Positions 33,358 through 43,035 of a stretch of 64,000 bases of DNA are shown piece by piece. Source of the DNA: JABDGM01 sp046349975 (GTDB lineage: Bacteria; Planctomycetota; Planctomycetia; Pirellulales; Lacipirellulaceae). Position numbers and translations under genes: made by a program. Each line of letters opens with the position of its first letter. Position 1 is the first letter of the stretch. Under the pieces are notes generated by a model. It ran no database searches. It saw only the letters and a program-made list of their open reading frames with translations, and was not told the DNA's origin. The stretch covers positions 1 to 64,000 of the forward strand of contig JAXMBH010000022.1 in the NCBI GenBank assembly GCA_046349975.1. Direction: 5' to 3'.

Positions 33358-35736
33358 CTATTTGCTAACGACGATGCCTTCCACCGCAGGCGCCGCAACC
33401 ACCGCATTATCGACAGTCGCCGCGATTTCTGCCGCCCCAATCGTAAGACATTTCAGCATCTCTTCCCCGGTCGCGGGCAACCGCAGCGCGTTCGCCGCCC
33501 GGGGCGACACATACGACAAAGCATTCCGCGCCGCCGCCCATACCGCAATGCCGAGCATAAGCGGCGGCTCGCCCACCGCTTTGCTGCGGTACACGTTCCG
33601 CACGTTGTCGTTATTGACAAACGTGGCGACGTTGAAGACCTCGGGAACATCGGTGATCGCCGGGATTTTGTACGTCGTCGGCGAATGCGAGAGCAGCTCG
33701 CCGGCGGAGTCATATACCAATGCTTCGGTCGTCACCCAACCCATGCCTTGGATGAAGCCGCCGATGATCTGGCCGCGATCGACACCGGGATTGATCGACC
33801 GGCCGATATCGATGAGCAGGTCGGCTCGCGGTACGGTCATTTCGCCCGTGAAGCGATCGACGAGCACCTCGGCCACGGCGGCTCCCTGCGTGAAATAGAA
33901 GAATGGCGTGCCCTGACCGGTTTCCCGGTTGAAGTCGACGCCCGGCGTGGCGTAGAAACCGCGAGCGCCGAGGTCGACGCGTTCGCGGCGGGCATCGGCA
34001 CAGAGCCGGCTGAATTCGATTTGCTGCTGGGGACGGCGGCTGTCGAAAACCAGGCCGTCGCGGAAATGAATGTGCGCTGCGGAAGGCGTGAGTCCTGCGG
34101 CGGCGTCGGCCAGCCGCAGCGCCGCGAATTGCCGCAGGCGCCGTTTGATCTCACGGCAGGCCTTAACGGCTGCCGCACCGTTGAGATCGGTGCCGGCCGA
34201 AGCCGCTGTCGGCGACGTGTTAATGTTCTTCTCGGTGCTCGTGGGCATCACGACGACGCGGCTAACATCGATGCCGAACTCTTCGGCCACGAGTTGGCGG
34301 ATCTTCACGTTCACGCCTTGGCCCATTTCGGTGGCGCCGGTGGAGACCTGCACCGTGCCGTCGGTGTAAATGTGGACGAGGGCGTTGCCTTGATTGAGGA
34401 ATTTCGTCGTAAATGAAATACCGAACTTTACGCCGGTCATCGCGAGGCCGCGGATGTGCGTGCGCGAAGTGCGGTTGAACTGGGCGATTTCCTGCCGCCG
34501 CGCCTGGTACTGCGATCGTCCGGCGAGGACAGCAAAAATTTCGGGTAGGTGATTGCGATCGAACAGTTGGCCGTAGGGCGTGACGTTGCGGGCGTCGAGG
34601 CCGTAGAGGTTTCGCATCCGCACGTCGAGGGCGTCCAAACCGAGGTGCTCGGCGATCGTCTCCAAAATGTTTTCGATGCAGGCCATCGCCTGCGGGCCGC
34701 CGAAGCCGCGGAAGGCAGTGTTCGATGGCAGATTCGTGAAGCATACCTGGCCGGTGAACTCGACCACGGGCAAGAAATAGCAGTTGTCAGTGTGGAGCAG
34801 CGTCCGCTCCATGACGGCCAGCGAGAGATCGGTCGAGATGCCGCCGTTGGAGTAGTACGCGACGCGGAGGGCCTCGATGCGGCCATCGTTGTCGAAGCCC
34901 ACTTCCCAGTTGCTGAGGTATTCGTGTCGTTTGCCGGTAACGCGCATGTCGTCATCTTTGTTGTAGATGACGCGAGCCGGGCGGCCGGTTTGGCGGGCGA
35001 CGAGCGCGGCCATCATTGCGGGGATCGCCGCCTGCGATTCCTTTCCGCCGAACGCGCCGCCCATTCGTTTGCAGATGCACACAACTTCGTGCTGGCCGAC
35101 GCCGAGCATTTCGGCGACCAGGGCCTGGATTTCGGTCGGGTTCTGTGTCGAGGAGTGAACGAGCATTTGCCGCAGCTCGCCGGGGTAGGCGATTGCGGCC
35201 TGCGATTCAAGATAAAACTGCTCCTGTCCGCCGCTGGTGAAGGTGCCACTGAGTCGATTGGCCGCTCGGGCGAGTGTGGCGTTCACATCGCCGCGGGCAA
35301 TCTTCCGCAGCGGGCCGATGAACCTCTGGTCGCGAATCGATTGCTCGACGGTGAGAATTGGCTTCGCTTCGCGAAATTCGACTCGCACGGCTTGGCGAGC
35401 CCGTGCGAGTGCGGCGGAAGTTTCGGCGGCGATGAGAACGATGGGTTGGCCGCGATAGAGCAACTGATGGTCGGCCAAAAACGGCTCGTCATGCGTGATG
35501 ACGCCGAACATGTTGTTGCCGGGAACATCGGCCGCGGTGAAGCAGCCGACGACGCCTGGGACCGCCAGCGCCGCACTCGTATCGACAGTCTGCAATTCGC
35601 CGGCGGCGACGGGGCTGCCGACAAAGCCGACGACGACCTCGCCGGCCATGGGGCGCAGGTCGTCGATGTACGGCGCCTGGCCGCTCACATGGCCAATCGC
35701 GGCGTCATGCGGTATGGACTTTCCCACGCTCGGCAT
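33358..35736 (-). CDS. xdhB: Xanthine dehydrogenase molybdopterin-binding subunit
   Basis: 792 residues. Large subunit that hydroxylates hypoxanthine/xanthine at the molybdenum centre. N-terminal ald_Xan_dh domain (GHVSGQAPYIDDLRPMAGE, PGVVGCFTAADVPGNN). The cofactor-binding part follows: KRMGGAFGGKESQAA, NTAFRGFGGPQAM, STGATEMGQGVNVKI, and the C-terminal LMLGIAVWAAARNAL. The spacing GGAFGGKE/AFRGFGGPQ is diagnostic of this family. It follows xdhA across a 135-base gap filled by a palindromic repeat. Confidence 0.95.
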   Translation of the reverse strand: MPSVGKSIPHDAAIGHVSGQAPYIDDLRPMAGEVVVGFVGSPVAAGELQTVDTSAALAVPGVVGCFTAADVPGNNMFGVITHDEPFLADHQLLYRGQPIVLIAAETSAALARARQAVRVEFREAKPILTVEQSIRDQRFIGPLRKIARGDVNATLARAANRLSGTFTSGGQEQFYLESQAAIAYPGELRQMLVHSSTQNPTEIQALVAEMLGVGQHEVVCICKRMGGAFGGKESQAAIPAMMAALVARQTGRPARVIYNKDDDMRVTGKRHEYLSNWEVGFDNDGRIEALRVAYYSNGGISTDLSLAVMERTLLHTDNCYFLPVVEFTGQVCFTNLPSNTAFRGFGGPQAMACIENILETIAEHLGLDALDVRMRNLYGLDARNVTPYGQLFDRNHLPEIFAVLAGRSQYQARRQEIAQFNRTSRTHIRGLAMTGVKFGISFTTKFLNQGNALVHIYTDGTVQVSTGATEMGQGVNVKIRQLVAEEFGIDVSRVVVMPTSTEKNINTSPTAASAGTDLNGAAAVKACREIKRRLRQFAALRLADAAAGLTPSAAHIHFRDGLVFDSRRPQQQIEFSRLCADARRERVDLGARGFYATPGVDFNRETGQGTPFFYFTQGAAVAEVLVDRFTGEMTVPRADLLIDIGRSINPGVDRGQIIGGFIQGMGWVTTEALVYDSAGELLSHSPTTYKIPAITDVPEVFNVATFVNNDNVRNVYRSKAVGEPPLMLGIAVWAAARNALSYVSPRAANALRLPATGEEMLKCLTIGAAEIAATVDNAVVAAPAVEGIVVSK

Positions 35737-35775
35737 GTTGTCACCTTATCTGGTACGTACCAAATCAAAAAAACA

Positions 35776-35868
35776 AACCACAAAGGCACGAAGAGCACGA
35801 AGCGAGGAGAGTGTGCCGATTGATCGTTTGTTTCGCAGCCTTCGTGTCCTTTGAGTCTTTGTGGTTAG
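35776..35868. repeat. CACAAAGGCACGAAGAGCACGAAG palindrome, family E, inside the xdh operon
   Basis: The left arm accacaaaggcacgaagagc and the right arm ccttcgtgtcctttgagtct plus ttgtggt are imperfectly complementary around about 40 bases. It occupies most of the gap between xdhA and xdhB. Confidence 0.75.
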
Positions 35869-35871
35869 AAA

Positions 35872-37320
35872 TTAAGCGATTGCAGCGCTAAGCTGTGTTT
35901 CGTAGAAGAACTTCAGGAGGATGTTTCGTGTGAGTTGGTAGCGATAGTCGGCAGCGCCGCGAACGTCGCTGATCGGCGTGACTTCTGAAACCGCCACGTC
36001 GCCCGCCGTGCGCATGGTGTCTTCAGTGAACGGCTGACCGCGAAGGAACGCTTCGGTCTTGCGGGCGCGGATGACAATGGGGCCAACGGCACCGAAGGCA
36101 ATTGCCGCATTGGCGATCGAATCGCCGTTGAGCTGCAGGCGGATTCCGGCGGTGAAGCTGGCAATGTCGAGGTCGCGACGCCGCGAGATTTTATAGAGCT
36201 TCAGCAGTTCCTCGTCAGCTGGCAGCGGCACGCGCACGCGGGCAATGAGCTCACCGGGGCGCAGGTCGAACTTCTTGTAGCCTTGGTAGAAGTTGTTGAT
36301 GTTGACCTCGCGCTTGCCGGCGGTGCTGACAAGTTCGAGCACAGCCTCCATTACATGCAGGAACGGCAGCGAATCAGCGATGGGCGAGGCGTTCGCGATG
36401 TTGCCGCCGATCGTGCCGACGTGGCGGATCTGCGGTGCGCCGAAGACCTTGACGATTTTGTGGAATTCGGGCGCCAGGTCGCAGCAGATTTCCTCAATCG
36501 CAGTCCAGCTCGTGCGGGAGCCGAGCACGAGCGTGTCGTTTTCGCGGTCGATGGCGGCAAGCTCGCCGACGCGGTTCAAATCGAGGATGGCGGCGGGAAC
36601 GGTAAGGGATTTGTTTATGCGGACGCCGATGTCGGTGGCGCCGGCGACGATGGTGGCTTTCGGATTCGCATCGAGGGCCTTGAGCGCGCCCTCCAAATTA
36701 GGCGGTGAGGTGAACGAATGCGTTTCGCCGTCCCATTCCGCTCGCACGTCGATCGGTAACTCGCGGCGCTGGTTGATTTCGGCAATAAAGGCGGCGCTGG
36801 GGAACCGCTGTTCAACTCGCTCGTGCTGCGCGACGTCGATGTGCCGGCCGGATTCGAAAATCGGCGAGTAGCCCGTGCAGCGGCAGAGGTTTCCGGTGAG
36901 GCCGCAGCGCATCGCCGGCTCGTCAAGTTGCTCGCGTTCTTCCAGAAGTCCCGTCATGGCGACGACGAAACCCGGCGTGCAGTAGCCGCACTGCGAGCCG
37001 TGGTGTTCAATCATCGCCTGTTGCACGGAGCTGGGGTTTTGCTCCCCGCCCAGGCCTTCGATGGTGACGATGTGCGTGCCATCGAGTTGGAAGAGAAACT
37101 GGATGCAGGAGTCGACCGGGCGATAAACCAGGTGACCGCCGTCGGCGGCTAATCGGCCAATGAGGACGCTGCACGCGCCGCAGTCGCCTTCGCTGCACAC
37201 GATTTTCGTGCCCACCAGGCCCATCACGCGGCGGAGGTAGTCCGAGAGCGACAGGAACGCTTCGCGTCCGCGCACTTCGCGGCGGCGGCCATTTACCCAA
37301 ATCAGAACATGGTCGAGCAT
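35872..37320 (-). CDS. xdhA: Xanthine dehydrogenase small subunit (2Fe-2S and FAD domains)
   Basis: 482 residues from ATG 37320 (MLDHVLIWVNGRRREV). The N-terminal [2Fe-2S] domains carry CSEGDCGACSVL (about 46-57) and CGYCTPGFV, CRCTGY further on. From about 180 a CO-dehydrogenase-type FAD domain follows: ATIVAGATDIGVRINKSL, APQIRHVGTIGGNIANASP and SRRRDLDIASFTAGIRL. This fused FeS-FAD layout is the bacterial XdhA form. First gene of xdhABC; purine catabolism in the cytosol. Confidence 0.95.
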   Translation of the reverse strand: MLDHVLIWVNGRRREVRGREAFLSLSDYLRRVMGLVGTKIVCSEGDCGACSVLIGRLAADGGHLVYRPVDSCIQFLFQLDGTHIVTIEGLGGEQNPSSVQQAMIEHHGSQCGYCTPGFVVAMTGLLEEREQLDEPAMRCGLTGNLCRCTGYSPIFESGRHIDVAQHERVEQRFPSAAFIAEINQRRELPIDVRAEWDGETHSFTSPPNLEGALKALDANPKATIVAGATDIGVRINKSLTVPAAILDLNRVGELAAIDRENDTLVLGSRTSWTAIEEICCDLAPEFHKIVKVFGAPQIRHVGTIGGNIANASPIADSLPFLHVMEAVLELVSTAGKREVNINNFYQGYKKFDLRPGELIARVRVPLPADEELLKLYKISRRRDLDIASFTAGIRLQLNGDSIANAAIAFGAVGPIVIRARKTEAFLRGQPFTEDTMRTAGDVAVSEVTPISDVRGAADYRYQLTRNILLKFFYETQLSAAIA

Positions 37321-37587
37321 CCGAGCCTCACTCCGCTCACGCAGTGCTCGCACGGCGAGAAAAGTTGCTGGTTGGCCGCCTGGCTAATCCCTCATTATTT
37401 CCGAGGCCGCAGCGAGGGTCAATCAAAACGTAGGCCGGCTAATGTACGCGTCGCGCTCCGCGCGACGCAGTTTCCTCGCGCAGAGCGAGAGGACTACATT
37501 TCGCGAGAAGGCCTATCAATTATTCGGCCAAAAAGCAGCGCGTGCGGGGCTCGTCGGCACGGCATAGTACTTGCCGATAAAGCCGGC

Positions 37588-38382
37588 ATGACCAGCCCTG
37601 ATTTATCCAATGTGCGAGTCGGAATTTGCGGATTTTGCCTCCCGCAAGCAGAGCTTTTCCGTCGCTTCAAGCTGCTGGAGGTACAGCAGACATTCTATTG
37701 GCCGCCTCGGCTCAAGACTGTCGAACGTTGGCGGCAGACAGCCCCGCCCGATTGCGAATTTACAGTGAAGGCGTTCCAGGCGATTACGCACACGTACAAT
37801 CACCGCACATACCGCAAGGTGCGGTTTACATCCGACGAACTGGCGCAGTGCGGAGGCTTTTGTGATACGCCAGTCGTGCGCGATGCCTGGTTGCTGACGC
37901 GCACGTTGGCCGTGGCGCTGGAGGCGAAGTACATAGTATTTCAATGCCCGCCGAGTTTCGAGGCGAGCGAAGAGAGCGTCCGAAACTTGCGGAGCTTTTT
38001 CCACTGGGCCGATCGCGGCAAAATGCGCTTCACGTGGGAGCCTCGCCACGCGACCTGGACAGCGGAATTAATCGCCGACCTCTGCCGCGAGTTGGACCTA
38101 ATTCACGTCGTCGATCCGCTGGAGCAAGCGAGCGTTTATGGCACGCCCCGATACTATCGCCTGCACGGACAGTTTTTAGGCAACTTCCGATACGATTACA
38201 ACCGCGTGTACACGGATGCCGAGCTAACTGATCTCACGCGGCGCATATCGACCGATCCGACGTATCTGCTGTTCAACAACAAACAAATGGCGGCAGATGC
38301 AGTGCGGTTCATGCAAGTCGCCGGCGCTCTGTCGCCGCGTCGTACATCCGACCATGCCGAGGTCGCAACAACCGTTAACTAA
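37588..38382 (+). CDS. DUF72-family protein
   Basis: 264 residues from ATG 37588. The TIM-barrel-like DUF72 family is recognised by VRVGICGFCLPQAELFRRF (usually ...GTSGW), EVQQTFYWPPRLKTVERW, PPDCEFTVKAFQAITH, FQCPPSFEASEESV, MRFTWEPRHATW and YYRLHG. Here the first motif is GICGF rather than GTSGW, a slight deviation. The biochemical role of the family is unresolved. The TAA stop is in TTAACTAA, the same eight bases that hold the convergent rhaB stop. The 267-base region before it holds a GC-rich repeat (gcgtcgcgctccgcgcgacg). Confidence 0.88.
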   Translation: MTSPDLSNVRVGICGFCLPQAELFRRFKLLEVQQTFYWPPRLKTVERWRQTAPPDCEFTVKAFQAITHTYNHRTYRKVRFTSDELAQCGGFCDTPVVRDAWLLTRTLAVALEAKYIVFQCPPSFEASEESVRNLRSFFHWADRGKMRFTWEPRHATWTAELIADLCRELDLIHVVDPLEQASVYGTPRYYRLHGQFLGNFRYDYNRVYTDAELTDLTRRISTDPTYLLFNNKQMAADAVRFMQVAGALSPRRTSDHAEVATTVN

Positions 38383-39895
38383 TGTTGCACCTGGCCGTGA
38401 CAGTGGCGAACCTTTCGGCGGCCCGGTCCCAATCCCGGCCGTCTTTCGGTTCGTGCACGACAAGGTCGCTGGAGGCCGCAACAATCTTCCGCAAATGAGC
38501 AAGGTCCCGAACTTGCCGCAGCGCCATCGCCTGTGCGAGGGCGTTACCCATCGCAGTGGCTTCGTACGGGCCGACGGTGACGCGCCGACCTGTGGCATCA
38601 GCCGTCATCTGATTGAGCAGCGAGTTCTTGCCGCCGCCGCCGACAATGTGGATGACATCAAACCGCTGGCCGAGGATCGCTTCGAGCGTGGCCAACTTCT
38701 CGCGATACGCCAGTGCCAGGCTTTCGAGCGCACAGCGCACGAATTCGCCGGGTGAACTCGGCGCAGGCTGGCCGGTCGACTGGGCGCACTCGACCATCTT
38801 GTGCAGCATGTTGCCCGGCGTCTGAAATGGTGCGTAGCTCGGATGGACGATCGTCTGTAGCGGCTGGGCTTCCGCGGCAAACCGCGTGAGCGTGACGTAA
38901 TCGAGCTCTGTGCCGCGGCGGGCCAGATCGCGGCGGCATTCCTGCACCAGCCACAGCCCGGCAATGTTCTTGAGGAAGCGGAATGTGTTGTTGATGCCAA
39001 GTTCGTTTGTGAACGACGCAGCTTGAGCCTCGGGCGTAACGCAGGGCGCATCGAGCTCCGCGCCGAGCAATGACCAGGTTCCGCTCGACAAATAGCACCA
39101 TCGCGGCGCATCGTTAAGCGTTGCACCGGTTTCACCTGGCGCCGCCGCCACGGCACTTGCCGTATCGTGCGAAGCCGGGGCAACCACTTTCAAATCTGTC
39201 GGCAGCCCCGTCTCCTCGGCAATCTTCGCCCGCAGCTTGCCGAGCACGCTCGCCGGCGGCGTGGTGGGGCCTAGAATGTTCGTCGGCAGGCCGAGCTCAC
39301 CGAGCATGTCGCGGGCCCAATCGCCTGTGTGGCAGGCGATCATTTGACTCGTGGAAGCAATTGTGGCCTCGATTGCCCTCTCGCCGCTGAGCCAGTAGTG
39401 GAGCAAATCGGGAATGAACATCAACGCGTCGGCGGCCGCGAGTGCGCCAGGGTCCGCCTTCTGGTGTGCGTAGAGTGAATACAGCGTATTGAGCGGCATG
39501 AACTGAATGCCGGTCGCTTGATAGATTCGCTCGGCGCCCAGTTTCGCGAGCACTTCGTCATACGCTGGCACGTTGCGCGGATCGCGATATGCGTGCGGCA
39601 GGCCGACCAGCTCGCCGGATTTATCGACGAGTGTCCAGTCGACCCCCCACGTGTCGACACCGACGGACACCAGCTCGGCGTGATTCGACTTCGCCCACGT
39701 AGCCGCCCGCTGCAGGCCAACAATGATCTCGCGCCAAATGCCCGTGATGTTCCAGTGCAACCCCGTGGGCAACCACACGCTTTCATGCAGAAAGCGATGA
39801 ACCTCTTCGAGCCGCAGCCGATCGTTTTCGAGAATGCCGACAATCACGCGGCCCGATTCGGCACCCAGATCGATGGCGAGATAGCCTGTACTCAT
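38375..39895 (-). CDS. rhaB: Rhamnulokinase
   Basis: 506 residues from ATG 39895 (MSTGYLAIDLGAESGRVIVG); 12 upstream codons are open but not conserved. FGGY-family sugar kinase: N-terminal AIDLGAESGRV, VGVDTWGVDWTLVD, ATGIQFMPLNTLYSL, then VAPASHDTASAVAAAP and YLSSGTWSLLGAEL, INNTFRFLKNIAGLWLVQEC and VIHIVGGGGKNSLLNQM. This set is characteristic of L-rhamnulokinase, which phosphorylates L-rhamnulose. No rhaA/rhaD in the window. Divergent from lutABC, consistent with rhamnose breakdown yielding lactaldehyde/lactate. Confidence 0.92.
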   Translation of the reverse strand: MSTGYLAIDLGAESGRVIVGILENDRLRLEEVHRFLHESVWLPTGLHWNITGIWREIIVGLQRAATWAKSNHAELVSVGVDTWGVDWTLVDKSGELVGLPHAYRDPRNVPAYDEVLAKLGAERIYQATGIQFMPLNTLYSLYAHQKADPGALAAADALMFIPDLLHYWLSGERAIEATIASTSQMIACHTGDWARDMLGELGLPTNILGPTTPPASVLGKLRAKIAEETGLPTDLKVVAPASHDTASAVAAAPGETGATLNDAPRWCYLSSGTWSLLGAELDAPCVTPEAQAASFTNELGINNTFRFLKNIAGLWLVQECRRDLARRGTELDYVTLTRFAAEAQPLQTIVHPSYAPFQTPGNMLHKMVECAQSTGQPAPSSPGEFVRCALESLALAYREKLATLEAILGQRFDVIHIVGGGGKNSLLNQMTADATGRRVTVGPYEATAMGNALAQAMALRQVRDLAHLRKIVAASSDLVVHEPKDGRDWDRAAERFATVTARCNIS

Positions 39896-39902
39896 GCCGC
39901 CC

Positions 39903-39931
39903 ATCGTATGCCGTGAAAACGGCGCAAGCAA
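39903..39931 (-). promoter_or_regulatory. Candidate rhaB promoter, probably leaderless
   Basis: On the reverse strand TTGCTT (39931-39926), a 17-base spacer and TACGAT (39908-39903), followed by 7 bases and the rhaB ATG. Confidence 0.4.
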
Positions 39932-39957
39932 CTCTCAGGAGCTTGGTCAAGGGTCGT

Positions 39958-40051
<94 letters not shown>

Positions 40052-40124
40052 AAGATGCGTCGTGGAAATCGGAAGCGCAGAACAAGCTTGGCTCTGCATC
40101 TCGCCGAACATGCTGGTTGCACCT

Positions 40125-40130
40125 TACAAT
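40125..40130 (+). promoter_or_regulatory. -10-like box of lutA
   Basis: TACAAT six bases ahead of ATG 40137. No convincing -35 at the usual distance. Same -10-to-start spacing as the candidate carA and 8192 promoters. Confidence 0.35.
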
Positions 40131-40136
40131 TGGTTG

Positions 40137-40889
40137 ATGCGAGTTGGCTTGTTCATTCCGTGTTACGTCGATCAGTTTTATCCGCAGGTTGGGTTGGCGA
40201 CCGTCGAAGTGCTGGAGCATTTCGGCGTCGAGGTCGAATTTCCCACGGAGCAAACCTGCTGTGGCCAGCCAATGGCGAATGCCGGGCTGCACGATCAGGC
40301 CGAACCACTGGCCAAGCGTTTCCTGCAGATCTTCGCGCCGTATGAATACGTGGTGTGTCCGTCGGGCAGCTGTACATCGATGGTGAAGCACCATTACGAG
40401 CAGATTTTGCTGCCGTCTGCCGAGCTGCACGCCGTCGCCCACAAGACATTTGAACTGTGCGAGTTTTTGACCGATGTGCTGAAAGTCGACAGCGTCGGCG
40501 GTTCATATCCGCACCGCGTCGGCCTGCACCAAAGCTGCCACGGACTGCGCGAGCTGCGGTTGGCATCCGATAGCGAGCTGGTGGGGCCGGAGTTCAGTAA
40601 GCCGCGGCAGCTGCTCGAATCACTCACCGGCATCCAGCTTACCGAGCTCACGCGCCCCGATGAGTGCTGCGGCTTCGGCGGCTTGTTTGCCGTGAGCGAA
40701 GAAGCGGTCTCCTGCATGATGGGCCGCGACCGGGTCAATGACCATGAACGGGCGGGCACAGAAGTGCTCACGGCGGTGGATATGTCTTGCCTCATGCACC
40801 TCGACGGGCTCATCCGTCGCGACAACAAACCGATTCGCGTGAAGCACATCGCCGAGATTCTGGCAGCTGCGATCGTATCGCAACATTGA
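40137..40889 (+). CDS. lutA: Lactate utilisation protein LutA (CCG-domain iron-sulfur protein)
   Basis: 250 residues from ATG 40137 (MRVGLFIPCYVDQFYPQVG). Two cysteine-rich CCG domains: EQTCCGQPMANAG with VVCPSGSCTSMVKHHY, and LHQSCHGLRELRLAS with RPDECCGFGGLFAVS. Member of the LutABC complex that oxidises L-lactate to pyruvate; LutA resembles GlpC/HdrB-type electron carriers. lutB starts seven bases after its stop. A TACAAT box lies directly ahead of the start and there is no Shine-Dalgarno sequence. Confidence 0.93.
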   Translation: MRVGLFIPCYVDQFYPQVGLATVEVLEHFGVEVEFPTEQTCCGQPMANAGLHDQAEPLAKRFLQIFAPYEYVVCPSGSCTSMVKHHYEQILLPSAELHAVAHKTFELCEFLTDVLKVDSVGGSYPHRVGLHQSCHGLRELRLASDSELVGPEFSKPRQLLESLTGIQLTELTRPDECCGFGGLFAVSEEAVSCMMGRDRVNDHERAGTEVLTAVDMSCLMHLDGLIRRDNKPIRVKHIAEILAAAIVSQH

Positions 40890-40896
40890 TTCCCCC

Positions 40897-42285
40897 ATGC
40901 ACACGTTCAACCACCAAGACCACGCCACCGCCGCCGCGGAATTCATCGCGAATCGCGAACGCGTGCGCTGGCATGACACGGCCGTGTGGTTCGCGCGTAC
41001 GAAGCGCGACCGGGCGTCGCACAGCGTGGCCGAGTGGGAAACGCTGCGCGAATTGGCATCGAAGATCAAGCTGCACACAATGTCGCAGCTCGATGAGTAC
41101 TTAAAGCAGTTTGAAGCGAACGCCACGCGGCTAGGCGCGCACGTGCATTGGGCCCGCGATGCCGCCGAACATAACGCGATCGTGGCTGGCATCCTCGAAC
41201 AGCGTGGCGTGAAGCAGGTGGTGAAGAGCAAGTCGATGCTTACCGAGGAATGTGGCCTCAACCCGCATTTGGAGTCGCTTGGCATCGAAGTGACCGATAC
41301 CGACCTCGGCGAATGGATCGTGCAACTTCGCGGCGAGCCGCCCAGCCACATCGTGACCCCGGCCATCCATATTCGCAAAGAGGAAGTCGGCGAGCTGTTT
41401 CACGAGCGCCTCGGCACGAACGCCGGCGCGACCGATCCGCCGTATTTGGCGGAAGCGGCCCGTCAGGCGCTGCGGGCGAAGTTTCTCGCCGCCGAGGCCG
41501 GCATTACTGGCGTGAATTTTGGTATTGCCGATTCCGGCGGCTTCGTCGTCTGCACGAACGAAGGCAATGCCGACCTCGGCGTATCGCTGCCAGAAATTCA
41601 CATCGCGTGCATGGGCATCGAGAAGCTTGTGCCGCGGGCAACCGATCTCGGCGTGTTCCTGCGGTTGCTCGCCCGGTCGGCAACCGGTCAGCCGATCACG
41701 ACTTATTCTTCGCACTTCCATGGACCGCGCCCTGGCGGCGAGCTGCACATCGTGCTGGTTGACAACAAGCGCTCCCAGCTGCTCGGCGACATCGACTTCC
41801 GCCGCTCGCTCAACTGCATTCGCTGCGGCGCTTGCTTCAACACGTGCCCCGTGTATCGTCGCAGCGGCGGGTTCAGTTACGGCGTCACGGTCGGTGGTCC
41901 GATCGGGTCGATCATCAACGCCGCCCGCGAACCACACGAGCACAAGAGTTTGCCATTCGCCAGCAGCCTGTGCGGCTCGTGCAGCGATGTGTGCCCGGTG
42001 AAGATCGATCTACACCAACAGCTGTTCATTTCACGGCGGCAGTTGGCGCGGCTGGGCCTGGTGCCGGCGAAGAAGCGGTTGGGACTGAAGCTCGTGGCGG
42101 CCGTGCTCGAGCGACCGTGGTTGTATCGGATTGCTGGCCGCCTGGCGCGTGTGGCACTTCGCGTGTCACCGCGAGTACTCGTGTACAACCGCCTCAATAT
42201 TTGGGGCCGCCAACGCGAATTGCCGCCGGCCCCGCGCCGCTCGTTCCGCGAAATGTATTCCGACCGCACAGCGAAACGTCGATAA
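40897..42285 (+). CDS. lutB: Lactate utilisation protein LutB (iron-sulfur protein)
   Basis: 462 residues. An LUD domain occupies the N-terminal two thirds (KSKSMLTEECGLNPHLES, AGITGVNFGIADSGGFVV). The C-terminus has two [4Fe-4S] sites, CIRCGACFNTCPVYRR and CGSCSDVCPVKIDL, with the usual HQQLFISRRQ after them. Middle subunit of LutABC; it accepts electrons in L-lactate oxidation. Its start is preceded by a run of C with no ribosome site, so translation is probably coupled to lutA. Confidence 0.94.
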   Translation: MHTFNHQDHATAAAEFIANRERVRWHDTAVWFARTKRDRASHSVAEWETLRELASKIKLHTMSQLDEYLKQFEANATRLGAHVHWARDAAEHNAIVAGILEQRGVKQVVKSKSMLTEECGLNPHLESLGIEVTDTDLGEWIVQLRGEPPSHIVTPAIHIRKEEVGELFHERLGTNAGATDPPYLAEAARQALRAKFLAAEAGITGVNFGIADSGGFVVCTNEGNADLGVSLPEIHIACMGIEKLVPRATDLGVFLRLLARSATGQPITTYSSHFHGPRPGGELHIVLVDNKRSQLLGDIDFRRSLNCIRCGACFNTCPVYRRSGGFSYGVTVGGPIGSIINAAREPHEHKSLPFASSLCGSCSDVCPVKIDLHQQLFISRRQLARLGLVPAKKRLGLKLVAAVLERPWLYRIAGRLARVALRVSPRVLVYNRLNIWGRQRELPPAPRRSFREMYSDRTAKRR

Positions 42286-42341
42286 CCGAAATTCCTCCCT
42301 TTTGGGGAGGGTTGTTCCGGCAACGACTGCATTGCACATAA

Positions 42342-42965
42342 ATGTCATCCACCGAAGCCAGCAAACACGAAATCCTTCAAGCTGTCCGCCGCAACCGGCC
42401 GGCCGAGCGCGCGCTGCCGACAATTGCCCACGAGTGGACAACATACCCCGACCCGCGCGCGAAGTTCAGTGAAGTGCTGGAACTGGTTGGCGGCAGCACG
42501 ATTGTGGCCCGCAACGTGGGCGACATGCAGCGGCAACTCTCGCAACTATCGCAGGTCGCGAGCGCCGCAAAAATCGCCTCGCTCATCCCCGGCTTTGTGA
42601 GCGCCAACGTCGATGTGGCCGCGCTCGCCGCGCCGCACGACAGTGCCGACATCGACGTCGCGATTCTGCCCGGCGAATTTGCGGTTGCCGAGAACGCGGC
42701 CGTGTGGGCGACCGACGAGCACGTCCCGATTCGCGTCCTGTATTTTTTGTGCCAGCACCTGGTGCTCATCGTCCCGGCGGACCAGATCGTCGACCACATG
42801 CACGCCGCGTATGAGCGGCTTACGCGTGGCAGCACGAACTCACTTTCTGTTCCCCGTTTCGGAGCATTTATTTCCGGCCCCTCGAAAACCGCCGACATCG
42901 AGCAAACGCTCGTGGTTGGCGCCCATGGCCCGCGGTCACTCGTCGTGTGTTTTCTGGAATCGTAA
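42342..42965 (+). CDS. lutC: Lactate utilisation protein LutC (LUD domain)
   Basis: 207 residues. LUD-domain protein: start SSTEASKHEILQAVRRN, core TIVARNVGDMQRQL, DVAILPGEFAVAENAAVWAT and the diagnostic GPSKTADIEQTLVVGAHGP ending. Third LutABC component. A 56-base gap after lutB holds a cctcccttttggggaggg hairpin. Co-transcribed with lutA and lutB. Confidence 0.92.
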   Translation: MSSTEASKHEILQAVRRNRPAERALPTIAHEWTTYPDPRAKFSEVLELVGGSTIVARNVGDMQRQLSQLSQVASAAKIASLIPGFVSANVDVAALAAPHDSADIDVAILPGEFAVAENAAVWATDEHVPIRVLYFLCQHLVLIVPADQIVDHMHAAYERLTRGSTNSLSVPRFGAFISGPSKTADIEQTLVVGAHGPRSLVVCFLES

Positions 42966-43010
42966 AGATAGCGGAGTGGTGTGGGTGCGTTGACGAATTT
43001 GAAGTGCGAC

Positions 43011-43035
43011 TCCGGACCGCGTGGCGGTCCGGCTA
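43011..43035. repeat. TCCGGACCGCGTGGCGGTCCGGC palindrome, family H, copy 2
   Basis: ctccggaccgcgtggcggtc then cggcta, identical to the copy at 27020 over its whole length. The 260-base lutC to surface-protein gap holds nothing else clear. Confidence 0.7.

Noticed and set aside
34549..35823. A 424-residue forward frame over xdhB
   Set aside because: Antisense to a clear xanthine dehydrogenase subunit and without any family motif.
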